DNA from: Rheinheimera salexigens
Lineage (GTDB): Bacteria > Pseudomonadota > Gammaproteobacteria > Enterobacterales > Alteromonadaceae
DNA length: 64,000 nt
NCBI RefSeq assembly: GCF_001752395.1
Contig: NZ_MKEK01000001.1
Location: 2,693,857-2,757,856 of the forward strand
Direction: 5' to 3'
In this document: positions 50,519-60,041 of the stretch, piece by piece
How the letters are laid out: each line of letters opens with the position of its first letter
Numbering within the stretch: the stretch's first letter is position 1
Position numbers and translations under genes: made by a program
Notes under the pieces: generated by a model
Seen by the model: the letters and a program-made list of their open reading frames with translations, nothing else
Database searches by the model: none
Told to the model about the DNA's origin: nothing

Positions 50519-51214
50519 TTAGCTCAGTAACTGCAATAACTTAGCATCAAATCCTTGATGACAAACTGCATCAGGCCATGCCAAATGACTAATAAAACCC
50601 TGCCCTTTTTGTTGGTACTCTGGATGAACCCACTGTTGATATTTTAATTCAATTTCTAGGTCTGCAAAGCGACTAGCTTCTTGCTCTAAATAAATACGGG
50701 AGCCTTGATTAGCATAATAGCAATCAGCATCCAACTGCTGCAGGATCTGTAATAACAAATCAGTTTTACTGCCAGAAACGTTTAATTCTGAAGCTCTAAG
50801 CAACTGAGTTTTTATACCCATTTTCTGGCAGAAAGCACGGATTAAAGCAATGTTTAAATCAGCCAGTTTATCGAACTCTTGATCAAACACCGCTTGCAAA
50901 AGCTGCTGCACCTCTTTTAGGTAAGGCGTTTTACCTAAATAAGTTGAAATTGAATTGAGATGCTTACGTTGCCAATTTAAACCTTGCTGAGCTAATTTTA
51001 TATCTTGAATCTTTGCACCCAACGAATGTGACTGAATTGGTACTGATAACCAAATCAACTGATCTTGATGATCTTTAATTCTATTACGGGATTGCCAAGA
51101 TTGCTTTTCAAATTGGACAGTGTCTAAAAACACAAAACTATCAACTTGAGCTATTTGCTGGAAGTAACCTAACCAAGGTAGATAAGTAGGTTGACTAATA
51201 GCGACTTTAATCAT
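50519..51214 (-). CDS. WbqC-family protein
   Basis: A 231-residue protein of the WbqC family: V-A-I-S-Q-P-T-Y-L-P-W-L-G-Y-F, F-V-F-L-D-T-V-Q-F-E-K-Q-S-W-Q-S-R-N-R-I-K and G-S-K-T-D-L-L-L-Q-I-L. Members occur in O-antigen and flagellin-glycan gene clusters; their reaction is not established. The gene overlaps the methyltransferase by eight bases. Some rate it as an acyl- or amino-transfer helper, which could bear on the missing PseH, but that is speculation. Confidence 0.82.
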   Translation of the reverse strand: MIKVAISQPTYLPWLGYFQQIAQVDSFVFLDTVQFEKQSWQSRNRIKDHQDQLIWLSVPIQSHSLGAKIQDIKLAQQGLNWQRKHLNSISTYLGKTPYLKEVQQLLQAVFDQEFDKLADLNIALIRAFCQKMGIKTQLLRASELNVSGSKTDLLLQILQQLDADCYYANQGSRIYLEQEASRFADLEIELKYQQWVHPEYQQKGQGFISHLAWPDAVCHQGFDAKLLQLLS

Positions 51215-51875
51215 AATTGTTCTTACGAGGTAAAATAGCAGTTTGCTTTAAATAACAACTAAACTCAAATGGAACCACACCAGGTTTAATTTCATAATCA
51301 TGACGCAAGGCAATTAAAGGGGTGATATTTTCTTTACAGTAAGTGAAAACAACACTGGGATCGAAGTAATATAAGTTCGATGCCTTAAAATCGACGTAAG
51401 TGCTTAAACAATTAAAAGCGAGCCCTTGGCGGCATAAAGGAAATAATATTTTGAGTACTTTCTGCATAAACTGCTGATTATGTTCAATATCGTTATTAAA
51501 AACGCCACTGATAAAAATTAGGTCAAAAGTTTCTGTTACTGTTGATTGCAGAATATTGCGCTGCTCAAATCGAGCTTCAGGATGGTGCTGCCTAGCAAGT
51601 TGTAATAATTGAGGGGAAATATCATAGCCAACATACTCTCCAGTAAATCCCTGCTGTTTAAGGTATGCAAATAAATGCCCAGCTCCACAGCCAAAATCCA
51701 ATATTTTTTTATGTTTAAAGTCAGGGAAACCCTGTAATAAAACCTCAAAACGTCGCTGCTGGGTATCACTACTACTTTGCTGAACAGCATGATGTGAATA
51801 TCCATGGCTCGTCGCTAATTCATCATAATGCTTAGATAAGCTCTGTAACTGGTGTTCTAAAAAGTCATCAGTCAT
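51207..51875 (-). CDS. SAM-dependent methyltransferase
   Basis: A 222-residue class I methyltransferase with motif I I-L-D-F-G-C-G-A-G-H near residue 57, the acidic loop V-G-Y-D-I-S, and F-D-L-I-F-I-S-G-V-F after it. The family alone does not give the substrate. Its place between pseG and the WbqC-family gene suggests it methylates a sugar precursor or the finished glycan. The start lies two bases after pseG. Confidence 0.8.
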   Translation of the reverse strand: MTDDFLEHQLQSLSKHYDELATSHGYSHHAVQQSSSDTQQRRFEVLLQGFPDFKHKKILDFGCGAGHLFAYLKQQGFTGEYVGYDISPQLLQLARQHHPEARFEQRNILQSTVTETFDLIFISGVFNNDIEHNQQFMQKVLKILFPLCRQGLAFNCLSTYVDFKASNLYYFDPSVVFTYCKENITPLIALRHDYEIKPGVVPFEFSCYLKQTAILPRKNNYD

Positions 51876-51877
51876 AT

Positions 51878-52846
51878 TTACTGTCCATTAAAGCATGCTA
51901 AGGCAAAGGTCGCTGCATTTTCAGCAGAGCCTTCAGAAAAAATTTGAGTACAAGCTACACTTGCAGCTAAACGTTGCGACTTTGAATCAATTAGTCCCGT
52001 TAATTGTACACACAAATCTTGCTGACAAATGTCATTACTTGATCCTAAATTAAAACAAAGCCCAGCTCGACTAAACTGTATAGTTTCTGCTAGTTCGGCC
52101 TTTGTTAATGAAATTACCGCTGCCGGTCGCCCCAAATAAGCACATTCATACTTGGCTAAACCTCCACTGGTAATACAAAAGTCCGCCCAGCCATATAACT
52201 GATCGACTTGTGGCGTGGCAGCGATAAACTTATAAGGCAGTGTCATACCAACTGGTGGCTTACCCACTATCTTAATTTGTAAATTTAAATCAAGGCTATA
52301 TAACAAGTCGGCAATTCGAATACCTACCTTATCCACATCACCACTGCCAATCATAATTAGTATTTTTTTTATATTGCTAACCGTATCGACAAGTTTCAAC
52401 TCAGAGATTGCCGGATGCGGTAAGTAGTACTTTAAACCTAAAGCCTGATGCTGAGCGCCTTTAATCAGATAATCATAATCCATCGCAGCCAAAGTAAAGT
52501 TAAGCACGCCTTGTACAGGATAAGCACCATGTTGGCAAAAATCATCAATCAATACATAATGATGCTCGGTTGGTAATTTTGTTGGTTCAAAACAGTAACT
52601 ATCAATTATAATCGCACTTGCTTGCTGAAGTTGTAGTACTCTTTGCTCTATTGAGGCTTTATTTAGTTGTAAATTAACTCCGAAATATTCAGCAAAACCT
52701 TGCGCAGTTCCACTATAGTCGCCGACAAAAATAACCTTGATATTCTCTTGAATTAAAGCTTTTGCCAAAGCAATGCAACGCAGAAAATGCCCCATACCAC
52801 TTTTTTCGTTAGCATCACATAAAAAATATATTAATTTAGTTTTCAT
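51878..52846 (-). CDS. pseG: PseG, UDP-sugar hydrolase
   Basis: Removes UDP from UDP-2,4-diacetamido-2,4,6-trideoxy-L-altrose. It is 322 residues with a glycosyltransferase-B-like fold: S-G-M-G-H-F-L-R-C near residue 16 and I-T-S-G-G-L-A-K-Y-E near 229. ATG 52846 overlaps the pseF stop by 11 bases; the TTG at 52855 is less likely. It is not fused to a PseH acetyltransferase as in some species. Confidence 0.92.
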   Translation of the reverse strand: MKTKLIYFLCDANEKSGMGHFLRCIALAKALIQENIKVIFVGDYSGTAQGFAEYFGVNLQLNKASIEQRVLQLQQASAIIIDSYCFEPTKLPTEHHYVLIDDFCQHGAYPVQGVLNFTLAAMDYDYLIKGAQHQALGLKYYLPHPAISELKLVDTVSNIKKILIMIGSGDVDKVGIRIADLLYSLDLNLQIKIVGKPPVGMTLPYKFIAATPQVDQLYGWADFCITSGGLAKYECAYLGRPAAVISLTKAELAETIQFSRAGLCFNLGSSNDICQQDLCVQLTGLIDSKSQRLAASVACTQIFSEGSAENAATFALACFNGQ

Positions 52847-53552
52847 TTTCAGCAATGGCTATTTTTGCTAATTTTGTTAGCTGGCTAAAAACCAACTCTG
52901 CATATTTCCAGTCTTCTGGTGTATCAATGTCGTGGGCTAAATAGCGCGGAACAGTTAGTCCCCTCACATCTTGGGCATAAAAGGCTTTAGGACTTAACCA
53001 AGCCGCAGCAGTACCAAGATAAAACTGACCAATATCATGATAGTGCGTTGCACAATCTTGGGTACGACTATTTTCATTCTCATTTTGTAGTAACTGTAAT
53101 CGACCTTGTAGATCTAAATTGAGCGCACGTGCTAATGGACAACTAAATTCAGTTACAGGCATAACAAAGTCAGCCCCGGTTTGCTGTAATAGTTCAAATG
53201 CAGCTTGTAGAACAGTAGCTTGAATAAAAGCTGCTGTAGGATAAATACAGCACACCTGGTTTGAAGTAGCCAAATTTAATCTTGTGATGGCATCTTGTAT
53301 AACTGGCACGGTTGCAGAATGATCATCCGCTAAGCTGCTTGGCCTGATAAACGGCACCTCAGCGCCACACTGTTCAGCTATGGCTGCAATTTCGCTATCA
53401 TCTGTTGATACGATTATGCGCTCAAATAATCCAGAGTTAATAGCAGCAGTAATAGGCCAGCTAAGCATCGGTTGACCACAAAAGTCTTTAATGTTTTTTC
53501 TCGGAATACGTTTGCTACCGCCGCGAGCTGGAATTATTGCAACTTTCACCAT
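52836..53552 (-). CDS. pseF: PseF, CMP-pseudaminic acid synthetase
   Basis: Activates pseudaminic acid with CTP. It is 238 residues with the cytidylyltransferase motif I-I-P-A-R-G-G-S-K-R-I-P-R-K-N near the start, I-V-S-T-D-D-S-E-I and the L-A-H-D-I-D-T-P-E-D-W end motif. It overlaps maf by one base (TAATG). Confidence 0.95.
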   Translation of the reverse strand: MVKVAIIPARGGSKRIPRKNIKDFCGQPMLSWPITAAINSGLFERIIVSTDDSEIAAIAEQCGAEVPFIRPSSLADDHSATVPVIQDAITRLNLATSNQVCCIYPTAAFIQATVLQAAFELLQQTGADFVMPVTEFSCPLARALNLDLQGRLQLLQNENENSRTQDCATHYHDIGQFYLGTAAAWLSPKAFYAQDVRGLTVPRYLAHDIDTPEDWKYAELVFSQLTKLAKIAIAENEN

Positions 53553-56374
53553 TACATTCCTTTAGTTGCTAGTTTAGGTAAGTAATTTACTTTAACCTTA
53601 TCTGCTATTATCGGCTGAGAAACAAAATCATCCAGTGCGTCCGCCAAATAATCGTGCCAATATTGGCGGACTTGATTAAATCGAATAAAATCTTGCGCAT
53701 TGTTCTCTGATTTAGGTAATACTTTGGTTAATACACTTAAAAAATAATTGGTGCTACCATAAAACAAATAAAATAGTAAATTATGCTTATCTGTGGACTC
53801 AGCTTTAATAAATTCCCACTGTTTATTAATAGATTCTTTGGCTTCTAGAACCGTTGTTACTGGTTGAGCTACCAACTTCTGCCACTGTGAAATACTATCG
53901 CTAAGTAAATTCAAATCATAAAAATCTAAAATTGGTTTAGCAAACGCTGATAAAGACTGAGAAAAATACAACTCTGATAAATAATGCTCTAAAGCTGTAG
54001 CTATATCAGTTATTTCATGACCCAACAATATATTATGCGGTGCTAATGCTACTGCTCCTTTTATCATAGCGCCGTCACTACAATTATAGATTTCAACATC
54101 CGGTTGCATTGTGGCAATAACTTGCTCTAATACTTGGCGAGAAACATCAAACTCTGGTTTAGTATAAACCAAGGGCCGAAAATTTCCTTTCACTGCCATA
54201 GCATTGCCATGAAAAGCTTTATAGTCATACACTTCTGCACCTGAAGAAGTATAATAAGCGGAATGTTTAGAGTGATGTTGAGCTACATCGGTATAGCCTA
54301 AATCAACACCAAATAAGTAAATAGTTTTAAAGCCCATTTCCAACACATAACTTAATACCATATTTGACACTGTCGGATATGCATAGGCTAACGATGCCAC
54401 ATCAAAACCGCGCTTTGCTAAAGCGGTTTGAAATAGCTGAGTCGAGGCTTCCCCACTTTTAAATGCTAGATAGCTTTGAGCAAAAAGACTGGCAGTATCT
54501 GGGTGTAAACCATTAACAGAGATAATCTTAATCCCTTTGAGGTAAGCCCTATCATTAACTTGAGTGATCCAATCAAAAGTTGCTCTATTTTGCTCAACCT
54601 CAGCATGAAAGTCAGGTTGAATACCCAATTGATATAAAGATCGGATGGTTGTGCCACAACTTACTACAATTACTCTTGCTCGGTGCTCTTTAATATAGTC
54701 AATACTTTGATCTAAACTTGGTCCATTACCAATGATAAATACAGGGATATTTTTCGCTGCTAAAGTATCAGTGACAGTACGATCTTTCTTCATAAACTTA
54801 TGTTCAGTTTCTAAGCTGATATAAGTGTGAGCAATACCATAACGAGCATGATCGTAATATTCCCCCATCGTTAGCACAACCTTGAGTTGCCGTTTTAAAC
54901 TTTGTGCTGCATTTAATAACTCAGGGGAAAAATAACTTGAAAACATATAAGTATTAGCAATTGCGAAAGCGCCCACTTGATAAAACTGAGCCATAAAATC
55001 GGAGAAATATACTGTTCCATCTCCGCCTATATTCAAATAAATACGTTTGTTTTCTTTGTCGATACTAGTAAAAATGGCATCCCAATCAGTCACAAACAAG
55101 CTGGCATAAAAGAAATCTAAATTAGGTTCACATATATAGAGATTTTTGATATCGACTTTTTTAACTAATGTTTCTATTTGTTTGCCTAATGCAACCCCAA
55201 AAACAATTAATGAATCCACCTGCTCGGGTAAAGGATGTTGTTCATTTTTTAAATTTAAAAAAATTTGCTGCAGTTTATCTATATATTGATAATGGACAAA
55301 ACTTTTAAATTTTTCACTCGATGCTAAACCAACCATCACATCATCTTTAAAAGGTTGCGCTAAATATTGCTCTATTAAGGCCGTAGATTCCGCTAGCAAA
55401 TTATAATAAAGATATACGCGTCGTTCTTTATGCCATAAATTGCAATCGCCATTTGGATATTCAACTAATTGCCAGCTACTAGGTTTATATTGGCTAAATA
55501 ATTGGTAAATCTCTGGATAAAGACGAGAAAATGCTTGCATATTTTTCTCATACCGCGCATTGATGCTGTTCGACAGTGGCACTTTTTTATCTAAATAACC
55601 TAAAACGTTATTAACGTGAGGTGCAACATAATCAATCGCTAGATTAAACCCTACAAATTGCCGGCCTGATAAAGATAATGCTGCTAAATCACCACTGTTT
55701 TGCAATAGGAATGCAAATACCTCATCAGAAACGGGATGGCATAAGTGACGGTAAAGATAAATTTTATCTAAACCAGTAATTAATCCTAATAGTTCTTTAA
55801 TATCATTTACAATCGTTGTCGCTGCATTACCGAATTGAAATGATAACTGTGTTCCTTTACGGTTTGCTAAATCAAATAATTCTTGCCAATCAATACTGTA
55901 AATTGAGCATGCAACATTTTCTAAGTTAGGTTCATAAATAACTAGATAGCGAATAGCACTGTTTTTTAACAGCTCAATAACTTGATAACCTAAGCCAAAA
56001 CCAAACATCATTAGGGCATCAACTTTAACAGGTAAAGGCTCGCAATCATTATGCTCATTAACTGGCTGAACACTGACAAAAGGTGCATTTTGGATGAACT
56101 TTTGCACTTCTTGAATCATTTCTTGCTCTGGCGCCTGTTGATAAAGCACTCGCCCCGTATTGATATTAACTATATTTAATTGAGCAGTTTTGGTACAAAA
56201 AATTGAGTGTTTTGATGAGTTATACTGTTGAATTTTTGAACTTAGTGCAGGGTCGTACTCTTTAATAGCATTAAGGTTTTTGGTCCACCTCTGTTGAAGT
56301 AAAGGAGTAACCTGAGTTTCTAGCTGTTGTTGCCGCTCTTCATCATCAAGTTGGTAGTTAATAAATTTTAGCAT
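53552..56374 (-). CDS. maf: Maf, motility-associated flagellin glycosyltransferase
   Basis: Transfers pseudaminic-type sugar to flagellin in the cytoplasm. It is 940 residues. The central DUF115 domain holds the nucleotide-sugar motif I-I-G-N-G-P-S-L-D near residue 549, V-V-S-C-G-T-T and P-D-F-H-A-E-V-E-Q-N. The N-terminal part has two copies of one module: V-D-A-L-M-M-F-G-F-G-L-G near 118 with Y-E-P-N-L near 147, and V-D-S-L-I-V-F-G-V-A-L-G near 386 with C-E-P-N-L near 415. C-terminal helices probably bind flagellin. It lies next to the fliS/fliT genes, as is usual. Confidence 0.9.
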   Translation of the reverse strand: MLKFINYQLDDEERQQQLETQVTPLLQQRWTKNLNAIKEYDPALSSKIQQYNSSKHSIFCTKTAQLNIVNINTGRVLYQQAPEQEMIQEVQKFIQNAPFVSVQPVNEHNDCEPLPVKVDALMMFGFGLGYQVIELLKNSAIRYLVIYEPNLENVACSIYSIDWQELFDLANRKGTQLSFQFGNAATTIVNDIKELLGLITGLDKIYLYRHLCHPVSDEVFAFLLQNSGDLAALSLSGRQFVGFNLAIDYVAPHVNNVLGYLDKKVPLSNSINARYEKNMQAFSRLYPEIYQLFSQYKPSSWQLVEYPNGDCNLWHKERRVYLYYNLLAESTALIEQYLAQPFKDDVMVGLASSEKFKSFVHYQYIDKLQQIFLNLKNEQHPLPEQVDSLIVFGVALGKQIETLVKKVDIKNLYICEPNLDFFYASLFVTDWDAIFTSIDKENKRIYLNIGGDGTVYFSDFMAQFYQVGAFAIANTYMFSSYFSPELLNAAQSLKRQLKVVLTMGEYYDHARYGIAHTYISLETEHKFMKKDRTVTDTLAAKNIPVFIIGNGPSLDQSIDYIKEHRARVIVVSCGTTIRSLYQLGIQPDFHAEVEQNRATFDWITQVNDRAYLKGIKIISVNGLHPDTASLFAQSYLAFKSGEASTQLFQTALAKRGFDVASLAYAYPTVSNMVLSYVLEMGFKTIYLFGVDLGYTDVAQHHSKHSAYYTSSGAEVYDYKAFHGNAMAVKGNFRPLVYTKPEFDVSRQVLEQVIATMQPDVEIYNCSDGAMIKGAVALAPHNILLGHEITDIATALEHYLSELYFSQSLSAFAKPILDFYDLNLLSDSISQWQKLVAQPVTTVLEAKESINKQWEFIKAESTDKHNLLFYLFYGSTNYFLSVLTKVLPKSENNAQDFIRFNQVRQYWHDYLADALDDFVSQPIIADKVKVNYLPKLATKGM

Positions 56375-56392
56375 CTAATCCCTAGTTTTATA

Positions 56393-56701
56393 TTATTGAT
56401 GAACGCTGTATTTCATTTCAACCTTTTTTCTTTGTTGTAATTGCATCATTTGATTAGCGACAGACTGTTGTTCTTTTTGCAATTTTTCTATCGTTACCGT
56501 TAGCCACTCTTGGTTGGTTATTAAAAAAGGCCTAATCTGTTCGGAACGGCTAATATTAGCAGCATTTATCGTTAATAAAGTATTGAATATAACCATTTTA
56601 TTAATTATTTCAGCCACGTTATATTCTTTTGACTGTAGCAAAACATTTATCTCACATTTGAGTAATGATATCTTGGATTTGAAATTATCAAGACTATCCA
56701 T
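56393..56701 (-). CDS. FliT-like flagellar chaperone
   Basis: A 102-residue helical protein without clear motifs, with a charged coiled-coil C-terminus. Its size, helical content and place just after fliS, in the order fliD-fliS-fliT, suggest a FliT-type chaperone for FliD. Similarity by eye is weak, so the name rests mainly on position. A GGAGCGGG site precedes its ATG, and it starts 11 bases after fliS. Confidence 0.6.
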   Translation of the reverse strand: MDSLDNFKSKISLLKCEINVLLQSKEYNVAEIINKMVIFNTLLTINAANISRSEQIRPFLITNQEWLTVTIEKLQKEQQSVANQMMQLQQRKKVEMKYSVHQ

Positions 56702-56712
56702 TAACCCGCTCC

Positions 56713-57129
56713 CTACGCTCTTTGGCTCTGTAATTCATAGCCATACTCACGATCAGCAACTGAAATTTGATCCCACGCAGATTTTATTGTTAATAACAAG
56801 CCCATCACTTCGGTTATTTTTTCAACACTATTTTCAGTACTAGCTAAAATAAGATGATTTAACATAAAGTCGTAAAGCGCCGCTAAGTTGTCGGAAATAT
56901 CCGCAACCGCTTCCATATCTAATGACTTTTGCAATGCGCTAATAATAGCCATTGCTTTTGAAAGAGTTTTTGACTTACCAGGAAAATCTTTACGTTCAAT
57001 AAACCCCTTAGCTTTTGCTAGGTTTTCTAAAGCACCTTGCATTAACAACTGTATCACGCGATGCGGATCGGCAACGGCTAAATCATCTTTAACGCCGACT
57101 GCTTTATATGCTTTAATTCCGTAACTCAT
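56713..57129 (-). CDS. fliS: FliS, flagellin export chaperone
   Basis: Binds flagellin C-termini to keep them from polymerising in the cytoplasm. It is 138 residues with the family pattern Y-K-A-V-G-V near the start, D-P-H-R-V-I-Q-L-L-M-Q-G-A-L-E-N-L-A-K-A-K-G, and a helical bundle. It lies 39 bases after fliD. Confidence 0.95.
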   Translation of the reverse strand: MSYGIKAYKAVGVKDDLAVADPHRVIQLLMQGALENLAKAKGFIERKDFPGKSKTLSKAMAIISALQKSLDMEAVADISDNLAALYDFMLNHLILASTENSVEKITEVMGLLLTIKSAWDQISVADREYGYELQSQRA

Positions 57130-57168
57130 AGCTTGCTCTCCAAATATAGTATGATAATCAAAATATCA

Positions 57169-58632
57169 TTATGTCTTATTAGTCGTACCAAATCCTGGCA
57201 AGCTGGATAATGCTGAAGCAACATTCGCCTGCGTTCGTTGCATTTCGGCAAGCAAAACATCTAATCCTTGGTACCGGCTACGTAATGATTTTTCGAAACT
57301 TTCTATATATCGGCTCGCTGCCTCAGAAGCTTTAGTATTATTTGCTATTTGGCTGTTGATTGATGATTCTTTGCTCGCAATAACGCCACCTGACTTATTA
57401 AACTCTTTAATAAAAGAATCAAGTTTAGTGATCAAACCAGACTCATTACCAAACATCTTACCTATAGCATCAAAATTTTCATCTAGTGCTTTATTAAAAC
57501 GCATTTGGCCCGAAGTTTCGCTATATTCAGTAGAAGTATTAATTTCTAATTTACCCTCTTTATTAAGAGTAACACCTAACGAATACAGTGAGTTCATTTG
57601 CGGGTCACTACCGCTTATAGTACTGCCCAAAATATTTCGCAGCTGCGACATTATTGAGCCTGGTAAAGGGTCGCCTTTTAACGCACCGTTCGCGCCGGTA
57701 ACCGATTGACCATCTGCACCTAGGGTTCTATTTTTGGTTAAATTAGCCACCTGATCAACCAACTGATTGTAGCTGTCTAAAAAGGCTTTGATATTAGTTT
57801 TGGCAGCATCTTTATCAACATCAACATCTAACTTAGCATTATTACCCTCTGGGGTTTTAGCGACTACGGTTAAACTAATATCTTGTATCACATTATCAAA
57901 TTTATTCGTTGCACTAGTTGCAATAATACCATCAATTTCAACAATGGCATTTTGAGCTGCTTGCACAGAACTTAACCCTGCTGATACACCTGTGGGTTGG
58001 GTAGAAATAGCGTCTAATTCGGCATTGTCATTTGATATAACTAAATCATTGCCCTCACCGGTTTCTGATGAGTTTAAAACTAATTTAGTGCCAACACTGC
58101 CACCAGCATTAATAATATTGGCATTAACGCTAAAGTTAGCACTACTGTCATTAATTTTTAATCTTAGCTGTTCTAAGGTCATACCAGCAGTAACATCAAC
58201 ATCAAAACTTTTGCTACCTGCAGTAAAGGTTAATTTACCATCGCTGGTAGCAATGACATCATCGGCACTGCTAAAAGCTAAATCAGCTGATTCTAACCGA
58301 CTACCTTGGGCTATTTGATTTACTTTGATATCAAAGCTCGATGCCGACGCATTGCTATTCGCTGTAGCTTCAATAAATGACTTGCCTTCGATTGGCTGAG
58401 TAACCAATGCTGAACGCTGTTTAAACTTATCACCACTTAGTTTGTTTGCCGCATCTTGAAATGCAGATAGAGCAGACTTAAGTTTGCCGACTCCAGACAA
58501 CGATGCATCTAAAGTTGCTTTGGTTTTATTAATTCTGCCAAATCGAATTTCTCGTTCACTATTTACGAAACTAGTGACTAAATCCTCTAAAGGTAAGCCA
58601 GATGCTGCACCTAAGAAATTAATATTTGCCAT
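57169..58632 (-). CDS. fliD: FliD, filament cap protein
   Basis: Forms the cap under which flagellin polymerises. It is 487 residues with the N-terminal D0 part (L-G-A-A-S-G-L-P-L-E-D-L-V), a variable beta-rich middle and the C-terminal coiled part ending in repeated A-S-R-Y-I-E-S-F-E-K-S-L-R-S-R-Y-Q-G-L-D-V. It lies 32 bases after flaG. Confidence 0.95.
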   Translation of the reverse strand: MANINFLGAASGLPLEDLVTSFVNSEREIRFGRINKTKATLDASLSGVGKLKSALSAFQDAANKLSGDKFKQRSALVTQPIEGKSFIEATANSNASASSFDIKVNQIAQGSRLESADLAFSSADDVIATSDGKLTFTAGSKSFDVDVTAGMTLEQLRLKINDSSANFSVNANIINAGGSVGTKLVLNSSETGEGNDLVISNDNAELDAISTQPTGVSAGLSSVQAAQNAIVEIDGIIATSATNKFDNVIQDISLTVVAKTPEGNNAKLDVDVDKDAAKTNIKAFLDSYNQLVDQVANLTKNRTLGADGQSVTGANGALKGDPLPGSIMSQLRNILGSTISGSDPQMNSLYSLGVTLNKEGKLEINTSTEYSETSGQMRFNKALDENFDAIGKMFGNESGLITKLDSFIKEFNKSGGVIASKESSINSQIANNTKASEAASRYIESFEKSLRSRYQGLDVLLAEMQRTQANVASALSSLPGFGTTNKT

Positions 58633-58664
58633 AGCAACCTCATTGTTCGATTAATATATATCAC

Positions 58665-59075
58665 TTACACTTTACGATTAACTAGTAAACCCAGCGACTG
58701 CCCCATCTCTTGTTGCAACTTCTTAATATCTTGGGAGACTTTCAATAATTCTTCAGTCGGTATTTGTCGGATCACTTGTTCTGTATTTTTATCTAGAACG
58801 GTTACCACTGTACGGCCGGAATCTTCATCTAGTTTAAAGGTTAAAGCGCGCTGCTGAAACACTGCGGCTTGATTTACAACATCAAGCGCTTGTTCAACTT
58901 CATTATCACTGGGCTTTACACCGGCCTCAACTGACTCTATTTCTGCTGAATAATGCGACTTTTCTACAGTAGTTACTGTAGCATTTTTTGTCGCTAAACT
59001 TGCATCCCTTATCAAATTAATATCTGTCTTAGAGTTTAAATTGCTTAGCATTGAGGTATTACTTACATTATCCAT
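58665..59075 (-). CDS. flaG: FlaG family protein
   Basis: FlaG affects filament length in polar flagellates. From ATG 59075, with GGGGAAAG upstream, it is 136 residues with a polar N-terminal half and the conserved C-terminal domain (L-T-F-K-L-D-E-D-S-G-R-T-V-V-T-V-L-D split after the aspartates; R-Q-I-P-T-E-E-L-L). The frame to TTG 59087 adds four residues and is less likely. It is located between flagellin and fliD, as in Vibrio and Shewanella. Confidence 0.9.
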   Translation of the reverse strand: MDNVSNTSMLSNLNSKTDINLIRDASLATKNATVTTVEKSHYSAEIESVEAGVKPSDNEVEQALDVVNQAAVFQQRALTFKLDEDSGRTVVTVLDKNTEQVIRQIPTEELLKVSQDIKKLQQEMGQSLGLLVNRKV

Positions 59076-59140
59076 AACTTTCCCCAAAAAAATAAAGTAA
59101 AACTAAGAGAGGCTAAAGCCCCCCTTAATTTATTTGCTGC

Positions 59141-59965
59141 TTAGCCTAATAGTGATAAGGCTGCTTGTGGCCGTTGATTAGCCTGAGCTAATATCGTCTG
59201 GCTAGTCTGTTGTAAAATTTGTTGCCGAGTTAATTCTGCAGTTTCTTTAGCAAAGTCGGTATCACGAATACGACTCCGGGCGCCAGAAACGTTTTCAGAA
59301 ATATTGGCTAAGTTACGAATAGTAGATTGAAACCGATTTTGCACCGCACCTAAATCAGCCCGTTTACCATCTATAGCTTTTATCGCACTATCTATTAAAG
59401 CTAAAGCACCAGAAGCACCAGCAACAGTTGAAATAGTTAATGCTTCAATACCTAAACCTTTTGCGCCAAAACCATCAGTTCTTGATAAGTTAACACTAAT
59501 ATTTTGGTTAGCGTTGGCACCCACTAAAAACTTAGCTGAAAAAGCGCCGGCTAATAAGTTCTGATCACCAAACTGAGTGGTTGTGGCAATTCGACTCATT
59601 TCTAGTTTTAAAGCTGTAACTTCTTTTTGCAACGCATTGCGATCATCGTCACCATTAATACCATTTTGAGACTGAATAGCTAAAGTCCTAATACGTTGTA
59701 ATGAATTAGTAATTTCATCCATCGCACCTTCAGCGACTTGCGCTAATGAAATGCCGTCGTTAGCATTTCGCCCTGCTTGATCCAATCCATTAATTTGGCT
59801 GGTTAAACGGTTTGAAATTTGTAAGCCAGCCGCATCATCAGCCGCACTGTTAATCCGCATACCTGATGAAAGACGTTTAAAAGCAGTATCTAATGCTGAG
59901 CCAGAATTTAATAATTGACGCTGCGCATTTAGCGACGAAGTATTGGTGTTAACAAATAAAGCCAT
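59141..59965 (-). CDS. Flagellin, downstream copy
   Basis: Filament subunit of 274 residues with conserved D0/D1 ends (N-T-N-T-S-S-L-N-A-Q-R at the start; Q-I-L-Q-Q-T-S-Q-T-I-L-A-Q-A-N-Q near the end) and a short variable middle (about 165-195), so the surface domains D2/D3 are absent. It differs from the upstream flagellin mainly in that middle part. A sigma-28 promoter and a leader rich in inverted repeats lie upstream. Ser and Thr residues in the middle are likely sites for Maf-directed sugar. Confidence 0.96.
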   Translation of the reverse strand: MALFVNTNTSSLNAQRQLLNSGSALDTAFKRLSSGMRINSAADDAAGLQISNRLTSQINGLDQAGRNANDGISLAQVAEGAMDEITNSLQRIRTLAIQSQNGINGDDDRNALQKEVTALKLEMSRIATTTQFGDQNLLAGAFSAKFLVGANANQNISVNLSRTDGFGAKGLGIEALTISTVAGASGALALIDSAIKAIDGKRADLGAVQNRFQSTIRNLANISENVSGARSRIRDTDFAKETAELTRQQILQQTSQTILAQANQRPQAALSLLG

Positions 59966-59976
59966 GAGTCACTCCT

Positions 59977-60009
59977 TAGTTTTTAGCTTAATTTAAATAC
60001 TAAAAACTA
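59977..60009. repeat. 10-bp inverted repeat beside the flagellin ribosome site
   Basis: TAGTTTTTAG at 59977-59986 and its exact complement at 60000-60009, with a 13-base loop, end one or two bases from the GGAGTGA ribosome site. In the mRNA this hairpin could tune translation. Confidence 0.6.
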
Positions 60010-60029
60010 TAATTTTTTGTCATTACAAG

Positions 60030-60041
60030 CGGGATATCCCG
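60030..60041. repeat. CGGGATATCCCG palindrome in the flagellin leader
   Basis: A perfect 12-base palindrome inside the predicted 5' leader. A second, weaker repeat (CCAAG-N6-CTTGG at 60051-60066) sits beside it. Confidence 0.6.

Noticed and set aside
51536..51805. Minus-strand 89-codon frame inside the methyltransferase
   Set aside because: It is a shifted frame of the 51207-51875 gene, which has intact SAM motifs; no separate start signal.
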